A stretch of 64,000 nucleotides of DNA, taken from Paucibacter sp963740455 (GTDB lineage Bacteria > Pseudomonadota > Gammaproteobacteria > Burkholderiales > Burkholderiaceae_C). The notes below the pieces were generated by a model. The model worked only from the letters and a program-made list of their open reading frames with translations, made no database searches and had not been told where the DNA came from. Position numbers and translations under genes: made by a program. This document shows positions 36,165-44,510 of the stretch, piece after piece. Location of the stretch: positions 62,001-126,000 of the forward strand of contig CAVUEF010000012.1 in NCBI GenBank assembly GCA_963740455.1, given 5' to 3'. The stretch's first letter is position 1; the number at the start of each line of letters is the position of its first letter.

Positions 36165-36187
36165 CATCGTCTGATACGATGAATCGT
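36165..36187. promoter_or_regulatory. Overlapping inverted repeats upstream of the CDGSH gene
   Basis: CATCGT-CTGAT-ACGATG (36165-36181) overlaps ACGAT-GA-ATCGT (36176-36187). Two palindromic arms share the same middle element about 30 bases before the CDGSH start codon. This could be a regulator site or a mutually exclusive hairpin pair. Confidence 0.35.
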
Positions 36188-36215
36188 CACTCATGAAGCG
36201 CAGGAGCACACAAGC

Positions 36216-36452
36216 ATGGATCCGCACATCGCACAAAAGTCACCGATAGCCCTTGATGTCGTGGCGGGCAAGTCCTACTACTGGTGCGCCTGCGGGCTGA
36301 GCAAGACGCAACCCCTGTGCGACGGTTCGCACAAGGGCGGCAGCTTCGAGCCGATCAAGTACGACGCTACCGACAGCAAGACCGTCTACTTCTGCGCTTG
36401 CAAGCACAGTGCGAACAAGCCGCTGTGCGACGGCTCGCACAAGGCGCTCTGA
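36216..36452 (+). CDS. Double CDGSH iron-sulfur domain protein
   Basis: A 78-residue protein with two complete CDGSH [2Fe-2S] motifs. The ligands are Cys24, Cys26, Cys35, His39 and Cys60, Cys62, Cys71, His75. Each motif has the CxCxxSxxxPxCDGSH pattern. Bacterial double-CDGSH proteins are soluble redox or Fe-S-handling proteins (mitoNEET type 3 group). AGGAG at 36202-36206 precedes the ATG. It appears monocistronic. Confidence 0.95.
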   Translation: MDPHIAQKSPIALDVVAGKSYYWCACGLSKTQPLCDGSHKGGSFEPIKYDATDSKTVYFCACKHSANKPLCDGSHKAL

Positions 36453-36532
36453 GCGTCCGACAGCATCGGTCGGTGGCGCTGGGCGGATGGGCGGTCGCGG
36501 GGCCTTCCAATAGGTGAACGACCCAGCGCACG

Positions 36533-37054
36533 CTACATGTTGGCGAGCGGAATTCCAGCAGCCCGCTCATCCGCGTCGAGCGCCGAGATCAGTGTGGCGA
36601 GGTCACGGTCCAGGCGCGTGAGCGTCTTCGCGTCGAGGCTTGCCAACGCCCCCGGCAGCACCCCGGCGAAGGGGCCCGGCGCCTTGCGCAACACGCGTGT
36701 GCCCGCGGGCATGATGCGCAGCTGAACCGCGCGTTTGTCCGGGCCCTTTTTCTCGGTCGCAATCAGCTGCGCGACGCTCAGCGCCTTGACCAGGTTGCTG
36801 GCAGTCGCCTGGTGGATGTCCATTGCCCTGGCCAGCCCGTTCACGCCGATACCCGGATTGGTCCGGATCACGCTCAAAGCCCAGACTTGGGCACCGCCCA
36901 CCCCGGCCTTCTTCTCGACTTGTTGAAAGTGCGTCTTGACGGCATTGAAGACGAGCCGAAAACGCCTCAATACTCGGGAAGCCGGTTCGCTGAGATCGTC
37001 GGAGCCCGTGCATGCGGCAGTTTTGGCTTCGAGTGGTTTGCTGTTGTTGGGCAT
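36533..37054 (-). CDS. MarR-family transcriptional regulator
   Basis: A 173-residue winged-helix repressor. VWALSVIRTNPGIGVNGLARAMDIHQATASNLVKAL is the winged-helix core, and KKGPDKRAVQLRIMPAGTRVL the wing with the typical DKR. It is divergent from the membrane-protein gene at 37137, and an 18-base inverted repeat starts six bases upstream of its start codon. Effector unknown. Confidence 0.92.
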   Translation of the reverse strand: MPNNSKPLEAKTAACTGSDDLSEPASRVLRRFRLVFNAVKTHFQQVEKKAGVGGAQVWALSVIRTNPGIGVNGLARAMDIHQATASNLVKALSVAQLIATEKKGPDKRAVQLRIMPAGTRVLRKAPGPFAGVLPGALASLDAKTLTRLDRDLATLISALDADERAAGIPLANM

Positions 37055-37059
37055 GTGAC

Positions 37060-37077
37060 GATCATAATTCGATGATC
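37060..37077. promoter_or_regulatory. Probable MarR operator in the divergent promoter
   Basis: GATCAT-AATTCG-ATGATC: perfect 6-base arms, 6-base spacer, centred between the marR-type gene (start 37054) and the LapA-like gene (start 37137). MarR dimers usually bind such palindromes of 16-20 bases in their own promoter. Confidence 0.6.
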
Positions 37078-37136
37078 CGGTGGGACATCAAGAAAATGCA
37101 CGACCCGCCAGGGACCTCGATAACCAAGGAAGTGTC

Positions 37137-37652
37137 ATGCGCACACGCACACTGCTGGTCCTTCTCGTCATCACCTTGATGGCCGCGTTCGCGGCGCTCA
37201 ACTGGCCTGCGTTCACCGCGCCGACCTCGCTCAGCCTGGGTTTCACCCGCTTCGACGCGCCATTGGGTTTGGCCATGCTCGGCGCCCTGGCCTTGGTGAT
37301 ATTGGCCTTCGCCATCTACATGGCGGTCTGGCAAGGCTCGATCCTGCGCGAGACGCGCCGGCATACGAAAGAGCTGCACGCGCAGCGCACGCTCGCGGAC
37401 CAGGCCGAGGCGTCGCGTTTCACCGAGTTGCGCAACCTCGTGCACACCGAAATCGAGCAGCTCGCCGATCGCGTCGCGACGTCGCAGGCCAGCTTGCGCA
37501 CCGAGATTCGCGAGAGCACGAACTCGCTGGCGGCGATGCTGGCTGAACTCGACGACCGACTGAAGCGATCCGGCCCGGCGAGCTCAAGTGAGCGCGGCAC
37601 GGCTGGACGCGAGCTCGACCGACGAGCGCAAACCTGGATGCAGGCTTCTTGA
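37137..37652 (+). CDS. Small membrane protein with LapA-like domain and coiled coil
   Basis: A 171-residue protein of unknown function. Two membrane helices (about 5-25 and 42-64) flank a short periplasmic loop, resembling the LapA/DUF1049 layout. The cytoplasmic part has a predicted coiled coil (about 75-145), rich in Glu, Arg and Leu. AAGGAAG precedes the ATG at 37137; an earlier in-frame ATG at 37080 lacks a comparable site. It may be controlled by the divergent MarR regulator. Confidence 0.75.
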   Translation: MRTRTLLVLLVITLMAAFAALNWPAFTAPTSLSLGFTRFDAPLGLAMLGALALVILAFAIYMAVWQGSILRETRRHTKELHAQRTLADQAEASRFTELRNLVHTEIEQLADRVATSQASLRTEIRESTNSLAAMLAELDDRLKRSGPASSSERGTAGRELDRRAQTWMQAS

Positions 37653-37668
37653 CTGAAAATGCAGCCCT

Positions 37669-39336
37669 ATGCTGCGAATCACCGAACTGCGCCTGCCTCT
37701 GCAATCTGCCGAAGACGCTCTGCGAGCGGCCATCCTGACGCGTCTGGACCTGGGCGAGACCGAGCTGAAAGCCTTCACGATCTTCAAGCGCAGTTACGAC
37801 GCGCGCAAGAAGACCGCCATCGTGTTGATCTACACCGTCGATTGCGAACTTGAGCCGCAACGCGAGGCCGAACTGCTTGCGCGCTGTGCCGGCGACCCGC
37901 ATATCCGCGCCACGCCCGATACCCGCTATCACTTCGCAGGCCATGCGCCCGCGGACTTCTATGCGGGCCAAGCGAGGCCGCGTCCGCTCGTCGTCGGCTT
38001 CGGGCCCTGCGGCATTTTTGCGGCGCTGATACTGGCGCAGATGGGCTTGCGCCCGATCGTGCTCGAGCGCGGGCCCGAGGTGCGCGAGCGCACCAAGGAC
38101 ACCTGGGGCTTGTGGCGCCAGGGCCAGCTCAATCCCGAATCGAATGTGCAGTTCGGCGAGGGAGGTGCCGGCACGTTTTCGGACGGCAAGCTGTGGAGCC
38201 AGATCAGCGACCCGCGCCATCTGACGCGCAAGGTGCTGAGCGAATTCGTCAAGGCTGGCGCGCCCGAGGAAATTCTGTTCGTCGCCAAGCCGCACATAGG
38301 AACGTTCCGCCTGGTCGGCATGGTCGAGAAGATGCGCGCCGATATCTGTGCGCTGGGCGGCGAGGTGCGCTTCGGGCAGCGCGTCAGCGACATCCTCGTC
38401 GAACAAAACCACATCCGCGGCGTGACGCTCGCCTCGGGCCAGCAGATCCGCGCCGACCATGTGGTGCTGGCGCTGGGTCACAGCGCGCGCGACACCTTCA
38501 CCATGCTGCACGAGCGCGGTGTGTTCATGGAGCCCAAGCCCTTCTCGGTGGGCTTTCGCATCGAGCATCCACAAAGCCTGATCGACCAGGCGCGCTTCGG
38601 CCCCAACGCCGGCAACGCCATCCTCGGCGCGGCCGACTACAAGCTCGTGCACCACGCCAGCAACGGGCGTAGCGTCTACAGCTTTTGCATGTGCCCGGGC
38701 GGCACGGTGGTGGCGGCCACATCCGAGCTTGATCGCGTCGTCACCAACGGCATGAGCCAGTATTCGCGCAACGAGCGCAATGCCAATGCCGGCATCGTGG
38801 TCGGCATCGCGCCGCAGGATTACCGGCAGGACGGCTTGAGCGAGGGGCCGGTGAGCCCGCTCGACGGCATGGCCTTCCAGCGCCATTGGGAATCGCGCGC
38901 GTTCGAGCTGGGCGGCGGCGCCTATGTGGCACCGGGCCAGTTGGTCGGCGACTTCATCAAGAGCCAGCGCTCGACGGCCGTCGGCGCGGTCGAGCCTTCG
39001 TACAAGCCGGGCGTGCTGATGACCGATCTCGGCGCGCCGAAACGACCCAGCCTGCCCGGCTATGTGATCGCCGCAGTACGCGAAGCCTTGCCCGCCTTCG
39101 AGCGCCAGATACGCGGCTTTGCAATGAGCGACGCCGTGCTCACCGGCGTCGAGACGCGCACCTCGTCGCCGTTGCGCATCACGCGCGGGCGCGACCATCA
39201 AAGCCTCAACGTCAAGGGCCTCTATCCGGCGGGCGAGGGCGCAGGCTATGCGGGCGGCATCATGTCGGCCGGCGTCGACGGCATCGAGGTGGCCGAGGCG
39301 CTGGGGCGCGCCATGCTGGCCGAGGCAGCCCGCTAA
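37669..39336 (+). CDS. FAD-dependent dehydrogenase (COG2509-type flavoprotein)
   Basis: A 555-residue flavoprotein. An N-terminal domain (1-100) with LKAFTIFKRSYDARKK is typical of this uncharacterised family. The FAD fold follows (PLVVGFGPCGIFAALILAQMG), with FGEGGAGTFSDGKLWSQI and a C-terminal GLYPAGEGAGYAGGIMSAGVDG closing the FAD site. The family is conserved in many bacteria but its substrate is unknown. It begins 16 bases after the membrane-protein gene. Confidence 0.88.
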   Translation: MLRITELRLPLQSAEDALRAAILTRLDLGETELKAFTIFKRSYDARKKTAIVLIYTVDCELEPQREAELLARCAGDPHIRATPDTRYHFAGHAPADFYAGQARPRPLVVGFGPCGIFAALILAQMGLRPIVLERGPEVRERTKDTWGLWRQGQLNPESNVQFGEGGAGTFSDGKLWSQISDPRHLTRKVLSEFVKAGAPEEILFVAKPHIGTFRLVGMVEKMRADICALGGEVRFGQRVSDILVEQNHIRGVTLASGQQIRADHVVLALGHSARDTFTMLHERGVFMEPKPFSVGFRIEHPQSLIDQARFGPNAGNAILGAADYKLVHHASNGRSVYSFCMCPGGTVVAATSELDRVVTNGMSQYSRNERNANAGIVVGIAPQDYRQDGLSEGPVSPLDGMAFQRHWESRAFELGGGAYVAPGQLVGDFIKSQRSTAVGAVEPSYKPGVLMTDLGAPKRPSLPGYVIAAVREALPAFERQIRGFAMSDAVLTGVETRTSSPLRITRGRDHQSLNVKGLYPAGEGAGYAGGIMSAGVDGIEVAEALGRAMLAEAAR

Positions 39337-39411
39337 CGCGATCCTGATGTCCAGGTTGGCACTGTCGGGCGTGAAGTCGAACGGTTCTTGACCAGCCAAA
39401 GTCGGTGCAGC

Positions 39412-39780
39412 TCACGCCGCCAGCGGATGGGGGGCCGTCAATCGCATGTCGATATGCACGGCATCAAACGGACACACGACCCCGCCACTCTCGGTACGCT
39501 CGACAAGGCCCAACTCGGCCAACACCGCCACATCATCATGCACCCGCCGGACATCGCGTGTCACCCGGCGTGCCAGCTCCCGCACCGACATGGCTCCCTG
39601 ACCCTGCAGCGCATGCACCAGAGCCCAACGACGCTCTGTGAGCTTGCCGAAGAAACTTCCCGCACTCTCGAAATTCAGCACTTCGCCCTGGTAGCTGCGG
39701 GCAGAGGCTCGCTTGCCTGTTGTGCGCAGCGCAGCCCGCCAGTCGGCGTTCATCGTGATCATCAGCGTTCGCTTGGTCAT
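39412..39780 (-). CDS. Winged-helix regulator, probable antitoxin partner of TumE
   Basis: A 122-residue helix-turn-helix protein. The recognition region is MSVRELARRVTRDVRRVHDDVAVLAELGLVER. Proteins of this type (HVO_A0114-like, MarR-like) normally lie directly downstream of TumE-family toxins and act as their antitoxin. The ATG at 39780 overlaps the stop of the vestigial toxin ORF (ATGA). It looks full length, so the antitoxin outlived its toxin. Confidence 0.8.
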   Translation of the reverse strand: MTKRTLMITMNADWRAALRTTGKRASARSYQGEVLNFESAGSFFGKLTERRWALVHALQGQGAMSVRELARRVTRDVRRVHDDVAVLAELGLVERTESGGVVCPFDAVHIDMRLTAPHPLAA

Positions 39781-39878
39781 CTCTGGTTCCTCGCCGCATC
39801 TACGGCAGCAATGAAATCCTCGATCACGCCGCCCTCCGGCGTCACGTCCTTGAAGCGAGTGATCAACTTGGCCTTCAT
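39777..39878 (-). pseudogene. Vestigial TumE-type toxin with a large internal deletion
   Basis: A 33-residue reading frame. It starts MKAKLITRFKDVTPEGGVIE, which matches the N terminus of TumE-family toxins, and jumps directly to DFIAAVDAARNQR, which matches their C terminus. The central ~60 residues normally present, including the RFDNExGKGDHxH region, are missing. Frame and the ATGA overlap with the regulator gene are kept. This is what an in-frame deletion between short GTGATCGAG/GTCGAGGAT-like sequences would give. The protein cannot be an active toxin but may still couple translation of the antitoxin. Confidence 0.7.
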
Positions 39879-40038
39879 CGTTGACAAGCATGCCAACGCT
39901 TGAGGGCGTTTTCAAACGAGTCATCACTGCTTGGCGATTGACTGCGGCGCGCTCGATTGCCTCGGGCCAGCGTGGGAAGGTTGGCGTCCCGTCAGCGGCC
40001 GCGCTTTTCAGGCCTCAAGCTTCAAGCAGAATCGACGC

Positions 40039-42036
40039 ATGTCCAAAGCAACAGAGATTGAAGCACCGGCATGGCGTCCCTCGGTCGACCGCATCGCATC
40101 AGCGCGCTTGACCGGGTTCATGTATTGGCTGGAGCGTGAGCGGGGTTTGACATTCGCCGACTACGAGAGCCTCTGGCAATGGTCGGTCGATGAGGTCAAT
40201 GCGTTCTGGTGCGCCATCTGGGACTGGGCCGGGATTGCGTCTGCCACACCGCGCGGCCAGGCGCTGGTCAGTGCCACGATGCCCGGCGCGCAATGGTTTC
40301 CCGGTGTGCAGATGAACTACGTGAGCCAGGTGTTTCGGCATGCCAGCGATTTGCGCCCCGCCATCATCCAGCGCAATGAAGCGGGCGAACAAGTCGAGAT
40401 GTCTTGGGCGGAGCTGCAGCGCCAGACGGCGGCGCTGGCGCGCACGCTGCGTTGCTTGGGCGTGCAGCGCGGCGACCGTGTCGCGGCCTTCATGCCCAAT
40501 ATCGCGCAGACGCCGGTGGCGTTTCTGGCGGCGGCAAGCATCGGTGCGATCTGGTCGGCCTGCTCGCCCGACATGGGACGGCTCGCGGTGCTCGATCGCT
40601 TCAAGCAGATCGAGCCCAAGGTGCTGATCGCGGTCGATGGCTACCGCTACGGCGGCAAGCCGCATGACCGGCGCGACTTGGTGCGTGAGTTGATGCGCGA
40701 ACTGCCGTCGGTCCAGCAGCTGGTGCTGCTGCCCCATCTCGACCTGGGCGTCGACATCAGTGAGTTCGACCACGCCATGTCATGGATGGACGCGACCGCA
40801 GGTGACTGGCCTATGCACGTCGAGCCGCTGCCGTTTGACCAACCGCTCTGGATCGTCTATTCGTCGGGCACCACCGGCCTGCCCAAACCCATCGTGCATT
40901 CGCACGGCGGCATCGTGGTCGAACACGTGAAGATTGTTGCGCTGCATCTCGACCTCGGGCCCGAGGACCGCTTCCACTGGTATTCGAGCACCGGCTGGAT
41001 CATGTGGAATCTGCAGGTCGGCGGCCTGTTGGTGGGCAGCACGATCTGCATTTTTGACGGCAACCCGGGCCACCCCGACATCGGCGCGTTGTGGCGTTTT
41101 GTCGGCCAGAACCGGATCACCTTCTTCGGCGCGGGTGCGGCCTACTTCATGTCGTGCCAGAAGGCGGGCGTCGAGCCGCGAAGCGAAGCGGATCTGTCGG
41201 CGCTGCGCAGCATCGGATCGACCGGCTCGCCGTTGCCGCCCGAAAGCTACCGCTGGATGCTTGACCATGTCGGCAAGGACGTCTGGATCGACGCGATCTC
41301 TGGCGGCACCGACTTCGCCGGTTGTTTTGTCGGCGGCGTGCCAACGCTGCCGGTGTGGCTGGGCGAAATGCAGTGCCGCTGCCTGGGCGCTAGAGTCGAG
41401 TCGTTCGACGCGGCCGGCCACGGCTTGATCGACGAGGTGGGTGAGCTGGTGTGCACGGCGCCGATGCCATCGATGCCGCTGCAGTTCTGGAACGATGCCG
41501 GCAACCAGCGCTATCTGGAGAGTTATTTCGACACCTATCCCGGCATCTGGCGGCATGGCGACTGGGTGCGCATCACGCCGCGCGGCGGCGCCATCATCTA
41601 CGGCCGCAGCGACGCGACGATCAACAGGCATGGCATCCGCATGGGCACCAGTGAGCTCTACCGCGCCGTGGAGGACCTGCCCGAAGTGCTCGACAGCCTG
41701 GTCGTGGACCTCGAGTTTCTGGGTCGCGAATCGTATATGCCGCTGTTCGTCGTGCTCAGGCCCGGCCATCAGCTCGGGGCCGAGCTGACGGCCCGCATCA
41801 AGGACCGCATCCGCCTCGCGTTGACAGCACGCCATGTGCCCAACGACATCTTTCAGGTGGCGTCGATTCCGCGCACGATGTCGGGCAAGAAGATGGAATT
41901 GCCGATCAAGAATCTGATGCTGGGCCAGCCGATCGAGAAGGTAGCGAACCCCGACAGCATGGCCAATCCGGAGAGCCTCGCGTGGTTTGTGGAGTTTGCG
42001 CGGGGGCGGAAGGTGGCGGAGGGTGGTGGCGGTTGA
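40039..42036 (+). CDS. Acetoacetate-CoA ligase (acetoacetyl-CoA synthetase)
   Basis: A 665-residue member of the AACS branch of ANL enzymes, activating acetoacetate with ATP and CoA. The N-terminal domain SRLTGFMYWLERE-like segment (ARLTGFMYWLERERGLTFAD) is typical of AACS. The P-loop is YSSGTTGLPKPIVHSHGG (about 273), STGWIMWNLQVGGL follows, and the C-terminal domain has GRSDATINRHGIRMGTSELYR and PRTMSGKKMELPIKNL with the catalytic Lys. Start at 40039 gives the family N terminus; its ribosome-binding site is weak. It allows use of ketone bodies or stored PHB. Confidence 0.93.
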   Translation: MSKATEIEAPAWRPSVDRIASARLTGFMYWLERERGLTFADYESLWQWSVDEVNAFWCAIWDWAGIASATPRGQALVSATMPGAQWFPGVQMNYVSQVFRHASDLRPAIIQRNEAGEQVEMSWAELQRQTAALARTLRCLGVQRGDRVAAFMPNIAQTPVAFLAAASIGAIWSACSPDMGRLAVLDRFKQIEPKVLIAVDGYRYGGKPHDRRDLVRELMRELPSVQQLVLLPHLDLGVDISEFDHAMSWMDATAGDWPMHVEPLPFDQPLWIVYSSGTTGLPKPIVHSHGGIVVEHVKIVALHLDLGPEDRFHWYSSTGWIMWNLQVGGLLVGSTICIFDGNPGHPDIGALWRFVGQNRITFFGAGAAYFMSCQKAGVEPRSEADLSALRSIGSTGSPLPPESYRWMLDHVGKDVWIDAISGGTDFAGCFVGGVPTLPVWLGEMQCRCLGARVESFDAAGHGLIDEVGELVCTAPMPSMPLQFWNDAGNQRYLESYFDTYPGIWRHGDWVRITPRGGAIIYGRSDATINRHGIRMGTSELYRAVEDLPEVLDSLVVDLEFLGRESYMPLFVVLRPGHQLGAELTARIKDRIRLALTARHVPNDIFQVASIPRTMSGKKMELPIKNLMLGQPIEKVANPDSMANPESLAWFVEFARGRKVAEGGGG

Positions 42037-42080
42037 CCAGCTTAGGCCCCACGTCTCTATGGGTGGCTGCGCCGTTATCC

Positions 42081-42548
42081 TTAGAAAGTCCAGTTTTCCT
42101 TTTCCATGAAGTCTTCGAGGTCAAGGCAAGGCACGTTGAAATACTTGCAGATGTTAGGAATCTTCACGGCGTTTGGCTTGAACTTTTCCTTGGTCACGAC
42201 TGTGCCGTTTACAGCAAAAGCTCGAGCGACGATGAAGGCGTCCGCGTTGCGTCCACCCCGTATGAGCTTCTGCCTCTCGATGTTGGCTTGGAAGTGCGGA
42301 ACTGAGTAGATCTTGGCGACGAATGAACCCTCTCTGGCATCCGGTGTGGCAAAGAGCTTGGCGTTGGCCTTGGCCCAATCAGTGTCCGCACCCGCGGCAC
42401 CATCGTGAAGCTCGTTATAAGCCTCGCGCGTCGAGGTGATCTTGCCAGCTGCAACTAGCGCATCGAAGTTCTTCCACAACGAGACGAAACGAGAGCGGTA
42501 GTAGTGCTTGTGCAGGTGCGAAATGACGTTGGTGTCCAAGACGTACAT
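42081..42548 (-). CDS. PIN-domain protein, DUF4411 family (probable toxin)
   Basis: A 155-residue protein beginning YVLDTNVISHL, a PIN-type first acidic residue (Asp5). The GGRNADAFIVARAFAVNGTVVTKEK segment contains further acidic residues and the typical end of the PIN fold. DUF4411 proteins commonly follow an HTH/ImmA-IrrE gene. Here the ATG shares one base with that gene's stop (TGATG). A ribonuclease toxin role is inferred from fold and pairing. Confidence 0.82.
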   Translation of the reverse strand: MYVLDTNVISHLHKHYYRSRFVSLWKNFDALVAAGKITSTREAYNELHDGAAGADTDWAKANAKLFATPDAREGSFVAKIYSVPHFQANIERQKLIRGGRNADAFIVARAFAVNGTVVTKEKFKPNAVKIPNICKYFNVPCLDLEDFMEKENWTF

Positions 42549-43696
42549 CAGATTCCGCCTCCCGCGAACTTCTCAGCGAACGTTTGCAGGTTCTTCGGCT
42601 TGAGGTTCAGGTATTCGGCCAGTTGCAGATCGTCGAAACGCTGTTGGTAGTAACGGGTGAAAGCGAGATCAATGTAGCGCGGCCCGAGGTAGGCATACCG
42701 GTTGTTGTAGAAATTGCCGCTCGACTCTTTGGCGGGCTTGACCTGGCTTTCCCATGACTTGGCGGCGGCGCTGTACTCGGCCACATCGATCAGATTGCGA
42801 TCAAGCAGCTTGCGGTAGATCACCTCGCGGCTGACGCTGAAATACGCGGCCAACTGAGCAGCAGTGTCGCGATCGGCTTTTCTGCCCTGCATGAGATTTT
42901 CGAAGACATCATCCGGTACAAGCACCCGAGCTGCCAAGCCATTGCAAATGGCTTCAATCTTCTGGTCATTCGGCGGCAAGTGCTTGATGAATTCGTCATC
43001 GAGAACATCAATGCCGCTTGTTTGGAACAGCAAATGTCCCAGCTCATGGAAGAGCGTGAAGATCTGGCGCGACCTCGGACAACTGTTGTTGACGTAAATG
43101 ATTGGAAATTCATCCTCATACAGGCAGAAGCCGAAATAGGCCTTGGCGTGGAAGGCATCTTTGAAGACGTATATACCCACCTGGGCGAATGCGTCGCGCC
43201 AAGCTTCCATCGCCTTGTCGGTGCTCTTCCAGCTAGCCTGCTGCTCAATGGTGACGCCGAGATACTTGCGGATCGCAGACGCGAGGGCATCGAGTGAGGT
43301 GTTTGGCGAAACCTTGATGTCGCGCGTTATGAGTCGAGGGGCTGGGTTCTTTCCATCGTTCAACTCAATAAGGTTGAGCTGCATGGCCTGCCCACGCCGC
43401 AAAAACAGGCGAACAGTGCGCGGGATGGCGGCGAAGTCGGCAGCCGTGAGGGTGCGGAAAGACTTCTCGACGCTCGGTACATCGGGCGGCTTCGGAAAGA
43501 AGAAGACGGCGACTGGCGTCTTGAATTTATCCGCCATCTGCTCAAGCTGAGGATACGAGGGCGCACCCTTGCCTGCTTCCCAGGCAGCGATATTTTTGAA
43601 GGCCTTGCTGGCGTCTTCCATTGAGAAGCCGGCACGCTCCCGCGCCCACTGGATGACAGCGGGCGTAACGGGGAGGGCTTCTTTCATTTCGGCCAT
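42548..43696 (-). CDS. HTH plus ImmA/IrrE-family metallopeptidase (probable partner of the PIN protein)
   Basis: A 382-residue fusion of an N-terminal XRE-type domain (AVIQWARERAGFSMEDASKAF...IAAWEAGKGAPSYPQLEQMADKF) with a C-terminal ImmA/IrrE peptidase. The zinc site is FTLFHELGHLLF, with a downstream Glu in EAICNGLAARVLVP. The protein would bind DNA and cleave a partner or repressor. Coupling to the PIN gene suggests a toxin-antitoxin-like unit. ATGs at 43738 and 43687 are alternative starts. Confidence 0.85.
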   Translation of the reverse strand: MAEMKEALPVTPAVIQWARERAGFSMEDASKAFKNIAAWEAGKGAPSYPQLEQMADKFKTPVAVFFFPKPPDVPSVEKSFRTLTAADFAAIPRTVRLFLRRGQAMQLNLIELNDGKNPAPRLITRDIKVSPNTSLDALASAIRKYLGVTIEQQASWKSTDKAMEAWRDAFAQVGIYVFKDAFHAKAYFGFCLYEDEFPIIYVNNSCPRSRQIFTLFHELGHLLFQTSGIDVLDDEFIKHLPPNDQKIEAICNGLAARVLVPDDVFENLMQGRKADRDTAAQLAAYFSVSREVIYRKLLDRNLIDVAEYSAAAKSWESQVKPAKESSGNFYNNRYAYLGPRYIDLAFTRYYQQRFDDLQLAEYLNLKPKNLQTFAEKFAGGGI

Positions 43697-43847
43697 GTGC
43701 GGATCAATCTGGCTAGATGATAAGGCAGCACGAATCATGATCGTATCGGGTTCTGCCGCAGGTGCATGTCCCAACCGCCGTTGCGTTCGATGTCCGCAGC
43801 CGGATTCAAATCGAATGTTGTGGCTGTGCAAATACAGGCCTGCTCCC

Positions 43848-44395
43848 GGCCGACAAGGCGAGTTAAGGCAAGGACTAAGCGGCCGATCCCCGCACCTGAC
43901 AGTGCAAGGACTATCCTCTCACCACGCCCGAGCCGGCAACCAAGTTTCAGGCGACGACTTCTAGCCCGCGTTTCTGCACCAGGCGCAGCAGCTTGAGGGC
44001 CGTGCCCGTGGGCTTCTTCTGGCCGATATCCCACTTCTGCACGGTCGAAAGGCTGGTGTTCAGAAGGCGGGCGAACACCGCCTGAGTCACGCGCGAGGTT
44101 TCGCGGATGTGCTTGATTTGAGCCGGTTCAAGCGGCTCCAGCGGCGGCAGGCACAGACGGTCGAATTCGCGCAGCGTGAGCTGATGCATCGCGCCCGCCT
44201 TTTGCACTCCCTTCCCCGTGTCGTGGGCGGCCTGAAGAATCGCTGATTTGGTCTTGCGCATCGCAATCTACCTCCGTCAATTCACCGTCACGCTGTGCCT
44301 TGCCGAGCGCCTGCGTCGCATGCTACGCGCTGCGCGCGACATCAATCGGCTGAACCAGCAAGGCGGGTGTCAGGCTCGTGAGCAATGCGCCGCTC
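43848..44395. repeat. Accessory repeat module, copy 1 (complete; carries an HTH gene)
   Basis: Starts at GGCCGACAAGG (43848) and runs through the HTH gene to ATGCGCCGC (about 44395). Copy 2 (46382-46782) matches it apart from a 90-base gap in the HTH gene and a missing right end. Copy 3 (50385-50549) keeps only the left ~90 and right ~65 bases. The right edge coincides with the point where the Eco57I-like gene at 44370-44510 loses family similarity. Confidence 0.7.
43947..44261 (-). CDS. XRE-family HigA/NadS-like regulator (orphan antitoxin-type), copy 1
   Basis: A 104-residue helix-turn-helix protein. The HTH is IRETSRVTQAVFARLLNTSLSTVQKWDIGQKKPTGTALKLL, with VFARLLN and LSTVQKW as helices 2 and 3. 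It resembles NadS/HigA antitoxins, which normally accompany a RelE/HigB toxin, but no toxin gene lies beside it. It sits inside a repeat module, and a second copy with an internal deletion lies at 46481-46705. Confidence 0.85.
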   Translation of the reverse strand: MRKTKSAILQAAHDTGKGVQKAGAMHQLTLREFDRLCLPPLEPLEPAQIKHIRETSRVTQAVFARLLNTSLSTVQKWDIGQKKPTGTALKLLRLVQKRGLEVVA

Positions 44396-44510
44396 GGCTG
44401 CGGCCGGCCAGCGAGGGCGGTGTGAACACCTCGTCGTTCGACAGATTGGCGATGCACGTCAGCACGTCTGGGTTGCGCCCGCGCAGGGTAAAGGCGACTT
44501 GCTCGCTCAT
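44370..44510 (-). pseudogene. Truncated Eco57I-like restriction-modification/methylase gene (N-terminal remnant)
   Basis: A 46-codon frame starting MSEQVAFTLRGRNPDVL, then TCIANLSNDEVFTPP. This matches the conserved N terminus of large Eco57I-type methylase/restriction proteins, which then continue with target-recognition and methylase domains. Here similarity stops after residue ~33 at about 44400, exactly at the edge of the repeat module. The ATG overlaps the stop of the PDDEXK-nuclease gene (ATGA), so it was the third gene of that operon. Identification is from remembered family sequence and should be checked by search. Confidence 0.65.
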
